NCBI RefSeq assembly: GCF_001625215.2 | Contig: NC_030386.2 | Location: forward strand, 20,430,545-20,494,544 | Direction: 5' to 3' | Source of the DNA: Daucus carota subsp. sativus | Lineage: Eukaryota; Streptophyta; Magnoliopsida; Apiales; Apiaceae | DNA length: 64,000 nt | In this document: in pieces, positions 56,979-64,000 of the stretch | Layout: each line of letters starts with the position of its first letter | How positions within the stretch are numbered: the first letter of the stretch is position 1 | Notes under the pieces: model-generated | Databases searched by the model: none | What the model was told of the DNA's origin: nothing | The model's input: the letters and a program-made list of their open reading frames with translations, nothing else | Program-made: the position numbers and the translations under genes

Positions 56979-59900
56979 ATGGCGAATTTTGCTAAGCCGG
57001 AGAATGCTCTTAAGAGAGCTGAGGGTAAGATGCAACTTTTTTATTTCTTACATTAGTTTAGCGGGGTTTGAATATATTTATGTTTTTGATTGTGGCATTA
57101 GTGTATTGGGTTGTTATAATGATTTTTGGTATTTGACCATGCAGAGCTGATTAATGTGGGTCAGAAGCAAGATGCTTTACAGTCTCTTCACGATCTGATT
57201 ACTTCGAAGAGGTATAGGGCATGGCAGAAGACACATGAGAAGATTATGTTCAAGTATATTGAGCTTTGTGTGGACATGAGAAGAGGCAGGTTTGCAAAGG
57301 ATGGGCTGATTCAGTACCGGATAATATGTCAACAAGTAAATGTTAGTTCACTGGAGGAGGTCATAAAACACTTCATGGACCTGTCTACTAAGAGAGCTGA
57401 AGCAGCTCGTAGTCAGGCACAAGCCCTGGAAGAAGCTCTTGATGTAGATGACCTGGAAGCTGATAATAGACCTGAAGATCTTATGTTGAGTTATGTCAGC
57501 GGCGAAAAAGGGAAGGACCGATCTGATCGTGAGCTTGTCACCCCGTGGTTTAAGTTTTTGTGGGAGACCTATAGAACAGTTCTTGAAATACTGAGGAACA
57601 ACTCCAAGTTAATGGCGCTCTATGCGGTAAAACTTCCCCGATCATATCTTCCCCTCAGAACTGGAGGCAAATTTTCTGATTCTGTTTTTTTAATAATACA
57701 GAACAGCTTATAATTTATATTGGCGGCGGCAAAAATTACTATAAAATGCTCATCTATAAATTTGAGTTTAAAAAGGGATGGCGTGTTGTTTTGCTAATTT
57801 TTAGCTTTCTGCATTTCACTAGCATGGACAATAATATGTGACTTGATATGCTCATAGAGGATCTATATACCTATTGCGTTACAGAATGATTTGATGTCTT
57901 GCAAGTATCTGATTAAAGACTGATTTAATGCCTTTTATCTTTTATTAAGTAGATCGTACAAGGAGTTCTCTCAGGCCTCAGCGGCTGAATACTAGTACTA
58001 CTCACCACCTTGGCTAATGTCATATGATTAGCACATATCCTTTTAGTTAGTATCTTTATGTTGGTTAAAAGGTACAGATTGTTTATCTAAGTGGGAAAAA
58101 GTTACACCTGGTCAATCACCTTACAACTGATCTAAAGGGTGTTGCAAATTATAACGCGTCCACTTGATATATAAGAGAGGTTGCAGGTTCGAGTTTGTGG
58201 AATGGGAGAGGTCAGAGATGTAGTACTGTAATTTATTATCTATTTGGTCGTTCACTGTTGCATTTTGTTTCGAGAGGTTCCTTTTAAATATATTATGTCA
58301 AGCCTGTAATCATGTTGTATGTTTGAAAAACACGAACTCTTCATCTCGCCATGATTAAGCAAGCTATAGAAAAAGTGAAGCTCTACGGAGAAAGTAGATT
58401 GTTCACAGATAGCTCGTAGATGCTGAAGATAACATACTTTATTCAAGAATAACTAAACCATACTCTTGCTGTCTATGTTCCTCAGAACCTTTGTTGTTTT
58501 TTTAGAGGATAAAATTTAGTGCAAATAACAAATATTGGTCAATTAGTTTAATTATGTGCCTGCTCTGTGAATCCACTTGCCATATCCGGACTTTGGAAGT
58601 GCTGCAGAGTGCCTTACAACTAGTATTTGGTTAACTTGCCTTTTTAATGCCAAAATCACTTCTATACTGTAAAAAAGACGCTGTACTCTAATAATCTCTA
58701 TATCTAGTTTTTTTTTTTGTTTGGGGGTGGGGGGGTGGGGGGGGTGGGGATATTGGTGTTGTACCAAAATGACAAGAAATGCTGATTGTGTGGTCATTGG
58801 TAATCCTACATTTGTGTTAAAACCTCAAGCTCAATGTGTATTTTTATGATAAAAAGAACTACTTGCCTTAAAACTTCAGGATTGAAACCTATTTTAACAT
58901 CATATATTTAACACCGTATAAGTCCTATATGTTTTTTACTATTCTGAAAACTTAGCACCAGTGGTTCTAGCTAAGATCTGATTCCAGTAAATTGGAATAT
59001 TTCTTGGGAGAAAATATGTGCATCTGCATTTGTTGCTATGTGATTTGGAGTGGAGGAAATGATATTTTGGGTTAATCTTTATACTGGCTATTGTCTAAAT
59101 AGAATAGGAAACAAGTGATTATAACATACTACTCTGGTTATATATATCTTATTAACAAAAATCTGCTGGTTCAGATTTCAAGTTGGTGTATACTGATTAA
59201 ATTGGTAAAGTGTATTGCCTATTCTAACTGACGGTGTTGGCTGAATTCTCCACCTTATTGTGACCGAGTTTTTTTAGTAGAATACATTAAGGTTGTTTAA
59301 TCTAAACATGCAGATGTTTATTTGTCTGAGCTCTCCTAAATATTAATAATATTTTTCAGGATACTGCACACCGTGCTTTCCAGTTCTGTAAGCAATACAA
59401 ACGAACAACAGAGTTCCGTAGGCTGTGTGAGATCATCAGAAATCATCTCGCTAATCTTAACAAATATAGAGACCAGAGGGACCGGCCTGATCTTTCTGCA
59501 CCTGAAAGCATCCAATTCTATCTTGATACAAGATTTGAGCAGTTAAAAATTGCCACCGAACTTGAACTTTGGCAGGTTTGTAAGTTTTTATTCTAAAGAA
59601 TCTTATCGCTGCATGTATTAATGTGTTTGTATGTGATGCTTTATCATAAGATAGAGAATGTTCCTTGATTGTAATTTTTTCTGCAGGAAGCTTTTCGTTC
59701 TGTTGAGGATATTTATGGGTTTACATGCTTGGTGAAGAAAATGCCCAAGACGTCCTGGATGGCTGTATATTATGCTAAACTAACAGAGATATTTTGGATC
59801 TCAACTAGTCATCTTTATCATGCATATGCATGGTTTAAACTTTTTCAACTTCAGAAAAGTTTTAATAAGAACCTCAATCAGAAGGACTTGCAGCTAATAG

Positions 59901-62900
59901 CATCCTCCGTTCTGTTAGCTGCACTGTCAATCCCCCCCTATGACCACACGCATAGGGCGTCTCATGTGGAACTTGAACATGAGAAAGAGCGGAATTTGAG
60001 GATGTCTAATCTTATTGGTTTCAATCTTGACACCAAGATTGAGGGTAGAGACATGGTATTTTCACTAGCTCTTTGGGTCTCAGCATCCTAGAATCTATAT
60101 TACAATTGACTTCTAATTTTTTTCTCTTTTCCACAGCTCTCCCGATCAGCACTTCTTGCAGATCTGGTAAGTATGCTGTGAATGCCATTTCATGTCATGT
60201 ACAAATCTAAATATGTAATTATATCATGTCTGACATCTCCAAATCAAAATGTACAAGTACATATCCGTAACGTAAGTGTGTATATCATGCTTATGCGGGT
60301 AATAAAACACTAATGGTGTATGCCTTATGGAGATGGTCGATAGTATTATTTCCCAGCATGTACAACTCTGTATGTTACTTATATTCTTTGTGAGACCATT
60401 ACTGCTTTTGCAATCAACGGTCATCTGATTATTAGATCCTGTTATGGATGGGTGCACTTTTCTGGTGTTTTATTTACTGAAATCAGGTGCATGATTGCTT
60501 TTTTGTTCTGAATTAATCTTTCCGAACACTTTCTTCTGTAGATTTCAAAAGGTGTGATGACGTATGTTACCCAAGAAGTAAAAGATCTTTATCATCTCTT
60601 GGAACATGAATTTCTGCCTCTAGATCTGGCATCGAAAGTTCAACCTTTGTTGGAAAAAATTTCGACAGTTGGGGGTAAGATTTCATCAGCCTCTTCTGTA
60701 CCAGAAGTACAGCTTTCTCAGTATGTTCCTGCGTTGAAAAAGCTAGCCACTTTGAGATTGCTACAGCAGGTAAATTTTTGTCATTTGCTGGCTGTTATTA
60801 TCTAGTCTTAGTAATACATTAGTGCTTGTACAAATTAAAAATCCAGAGAAGTATGCTGGCTCTATTTAATTTAGTATTTTTTTTAATTCAGGTGTCTCAT
60901 GTTTACCAAACAATGAGAACTGAGAGTTTAGCCAAGATGATCCCCTTTTTCAGTTTTTCTGCTGTGGAGAAACTCTCTGTAGACGCTGTCAAACATAATT
61001 TTGTTGCAATGAAAATCGACCATATGAAGGGCGCTGTTATATTTAGCACTTTGGTAAGTCATGTACATTAACCTATCTATAGGTAGTCATGTCTAATATA
61101 GTAATATGTACATTAACCTATCTTTCTCTCATATGCAGATACTTGAAACTACTTTTTAAAACCTCCTTACCTGAGAACCAAGAATGCCACCAACATTCAA
61201 CATATTAGACATGTTAAATCACAATTACCTGTGTGTGTGTGTACCCTATTCGGGCAACACTTAACAATTTACTTTAATCTTTGCCAATACCCTATTGAAG
61301 TGAAAGCCATAGGGAAATTAGGAACAGATTTTTATGAAATATTAAACTACTTGATATATGAGATTATACAATACCTTATTTTGGAAACAACAAACTGTTA
61401 ATAAAAATGACTATTAAAGTAACGATCCAACATGTATTAAATCTTAGTGGTTCTCACGATTCTCATTTGAGCTAGACCCCTTATACATACTATTGAATTT
61501 CTTGACACGAGCTACCTGTCAATGCATCTCTTTACAAGTGCTTCTCATTTTTGGTTAGGTAATAGCTACCAATTACCATTTGTTTTTTTATTGAAAGGAG
61601 CTATCATTAGTTATCTTACGGTTCACTTGAGACTTATTTTTTGCATTATATAATTGTTACCTATAATTTGGGAATCAATACAACACAAATCACTGTGTAG
61701 TAGATTAATATTGCTTTCATCCGAGTCCCCAACTTTCTGCTTATAGTTTCTCTTTGGAGCAAGCCATTGCACTTTCTTATGTAAAAATTCTGCATTTCAC
61801 ATTTTATTTTATTGTTAATAATCTTTTATCTTCCATCTCATACAACTAGGATCTTTGGTTGCTATGGTACTATATCCTTACATTGTTTCTAGTTAGTCTA
61901 TGCTAGCTTACATCATTGGGAATACTGGTCCCATGTTACTGATAGTATTTATCTTTCAGGGCCTTGAATCTGATGGTCTGCATGATCACCTGAGCTTATT
62001 TGCTGAATCTTTAACTAAATCAAGGGCAATGATGTACCCTTCTGAAAGGAAGATATCAAAATTAGGTGAAATGTTGCCTAGTTTAGCTGAGGTTGTTGAT
62101 AAGGAACATAAAAGGCTTCTTGCTCGGAAGTCAGTTATAGAGAAAAGAAAGGAAGAACAAGAACGCCATCTTCTGGAACTGGTATCTTAAATAAGATGTT
62201 TTGACATTTCTTATTTTTTTTTAATTTGAATATTATTATTTGTGGGAATTAGGATCAGTAATATGCTCTTCTTCTTTTTTGGTAGGAACGGGAGGAAGAA
62301 ACAAAAAGGCTTAAGTTGCAGAAAATAACTGAAGAAGCAGAGCAGAAAAGGCTTGCATCTGAATATGAGCAGAGGAAAAACCAACGAATCTTAAGGGAAA
62401 TAGAAGAGCGGGAGCTTGAAGAAGCACAAGCATTGCTTCAAGAGGCCGAAAAGCGTAGTAAAAAGAAGGGAAAGAAGCCACTCATAGATGGAGTAAGTTA
62501 AACTTATATTCAACTTTCAAAAGAATCAGAGCCAATATTGACATTTTATCTTGTTAGATGCCAAAATTGACATTTACTTGTGTAATCAGGAAAAAGTGAC
62601 AAAGCAATCATTGATGGAGTTGGCTCTTAATGAACAAATAAGAGAAAAGCAAGAAATGGAGAAAAGATTGCAAAAACTTGGTAAAACAATGGACTACTTG
62701 GAAAGGGCAAAAAGAGAAGAGGCTGCCCCGTTGATCGAAGCAGCATTTCAACGTCGCTTGTCAGAAGAAAAGGTGCTTCATGAACATGAACAACAGGTAT
62801 TATGTATTAATTTTATATGTTGTTGGCAGAAATAAATTTTAAGATCGGCAAACTTATGTTCTTCCAGAGGAATCCTACCTCATAATCTTGATGCTTAAAA

Positions 62901-64000
62901 GCTTGCTGGAACACTAAGTATGGTTTATTGTTTTTTGATATCTATCTTAAACTGACATGGCTGTCACACTGATAAATATAACAACTATGTATACTATCGT
63001 ATTATTAGTTCTTTATTTGGTGGGAAGAATGATTAGGTAATAACCTAAGAGTTCCTTTTACTTGCTAACTTGTGTTCCATGTACTACTTTTTAGCAAGAG
63101 ATAGAGCTAAGCAGGCAGCGTCATGATGGAGACCTTAAGGAAAAGAATAGACTGCTGAGGATATCGGAGAATAAGGTAGGTACTCGTCAACATTGTGTAT
63201 GGCCTAATTAGTTAGTTTCTGACTTCTAGTATGTGTTTCCCAACCAGGCAGAATCAAGTTCTTATCTTCTATATGTTTTAGTGATTATATTTCCTAGGAA
63301 TTTAGTGCCATCCAATATATATACTGGGGATGGTTTGTCTACTTCTGTTGGTATGAAGAAAATGTCATATTTCCTTTTATGGTTTTTTTTTTCTGCAGAC
63401 ACAATTCCAGAATAAAGTTGTAAAAGGTAGGCAAGTTGAGTATGAGAGGTTGAGAGTTGAAAGAGATGCAAGGATTAATGAAATTCTTCGGGCACGGAAG
63501 CAGGAGAGAGAAAGTAAAAGAAAAATGTTGTTCTATTTGAGCGTTGAGGAGGCGAGGCTGAAGAAGCTGCAGGAAGAGGAGGAAGCTCGCAAGCTTATAG
63601 GTACTTCCTTTTACCAGACTATTTATGCAATATTTTGGAAAAGTATCTGTAGCATGTTTGACAAGTATGTTTAATTATACTCTGGAGGTCAATATGGGAT
63701 ACTACCTCAAAATGTCCACAAGAATAGTGCAAATGCATTCTGTAAAAGGACACTCTTTGTAGTGGAAGTGGTCGCTGCAGGAGCCCTTATTGTTGAACTG
63801 CTCTCTCCGACACATGCTATCTTATCCTGTACCCTGTATTGATTATGATACATTGACCCGGGAAAATATTTAATCTCTGTTGTCTTCTATGACATACTTT
63901 ATGCAGAGGCTGAGAGACTCAAGAAAGAGGAAGCTGAGAAGAGGGCAAGGTTGGATAGAATTGCTGAGATCCAGAGGCAAAGGGAGCAAGAAATTGAAGA
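56979..64000 (+). CDS. eIF3a: Eukaryotic translation initiation factor 3 subunit a (eIF3a), 3' partial
   Basis: Largest scaffold of the eIF3 complex, which binds the 40S ribosome in initiation. Thirteen coding exons join in phase and the gene runs off the right edge: 56979-57024, 57145-57626, 59360-59575, 59687-60055, 60137-60166, 60542-60769, 60892-61053, 61960-62181, 62286-62492, 62590-62796, 63095-63175, 63399-63600, 63907->64000. About 848 residues are visible. The start [18 protein letters not shown] is nearly invariant in plants. Residues ~1-300 are the helical N-terminal part, the PCI domain lies around 310-500 ([19 protein letters not shown] ... [18 protein letters not shown]), and from about 545 on there is a long charged coiled coil ([38 protein letters not shown]). 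Exon 5 is a 30-base micro-exon ([10 protein letters not shown]). Introns 2 and 7 are 1.7 and 0.9 kb with no bounded element inside. Confidence 0.98.

Noticed and set aside
58080-58215. SINE-like sequence in eIF3a intron 2 (GCAGGTTCGAGTTTG)
   Set aside because: A B-box-like phrase is present, but no convincing A box, tail or target duplication was found.
1-64000. CRISPR arrays, operons, riboswitches, prokaryotic systems
   Set aside because: The window is plant nuclear DNA with spliced genes; no regularly spaced direct repeats with unique spacers were seen.

Overview
The window is plant nuclear DNA, almost certainly from a eudicot. It has intron-containing genes with GT-AG junctions, AT-rich intergenic sequence, a canonical MIR164 hairpin, plant-only families (SWEET, PMEI-pectinesterase, F-box/PP2, chloroplast-targeted ASADH) and many plant transposons. 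I cannot fix the species from sequence alone.

Layout. 0-1.7 kb: 3' part of a GDSL esterase/lipase gene (+). 1.7-11 kb: gene-poor, with tandem repeats, a possible solo LTR, a tRNA-derived SINE with target duplication, a Stowaway MITE and a 423-bp Mutator-type foldback element. 11.1-11.3 kb: a MIR164 gene (-) with its own TATA box. 13.1-14.7 kb: a six-exon SWEET sugar transporter (-). 15.1-25.7 kb: a seven-exon aspartate-semialdehyde dehydrogenase gene (-) between two direct copies of a 1-2 kb segment. The right copy is the 3' end of an intact RS/K-rich protein gene (-); the left copy carries its last three exons alone. 26-33 kb: transposons, namely a Helitron with both termini, a hAT-like remnant, a 3.2-kb CACTA element carrying host-gene-like fragments, and a MITE pair forming a large inverted repeat.

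35.2-48.5 kb: four tandem pectin methylesterase/inhibitor genes, all (-) and all with one intron at the equivalent place. The first has a long Pro/Ser-rich C-terminal tail with 16-residue repeats. The middle two look like recent duplicates. 49.5-53.2 kb: nested elements, namely a Mutator-like element with a Tourist MITE inside, then a hAT-like element with a Stowaway MITE inside, then a second Stowaway. 53.6-55.1 kb: an F-box/PP2-B gene (+). 57.0 kb to the right edge: the first 13 coding exons of eIF3a (+), continuing outside.

The exons of every multi-exon gene were joined by reading GT/AG sites and checking reading phase. All intact genes join without a frame break. I found no clearly new biochemical system. 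The most unusual things are the repeat-tailed pectinesterase, ASADH flanked by direct repeats, the gene-fragment-carrying CACTA and Mutator-like elements, and a MITE family that sits in TA/TG microsatellites.
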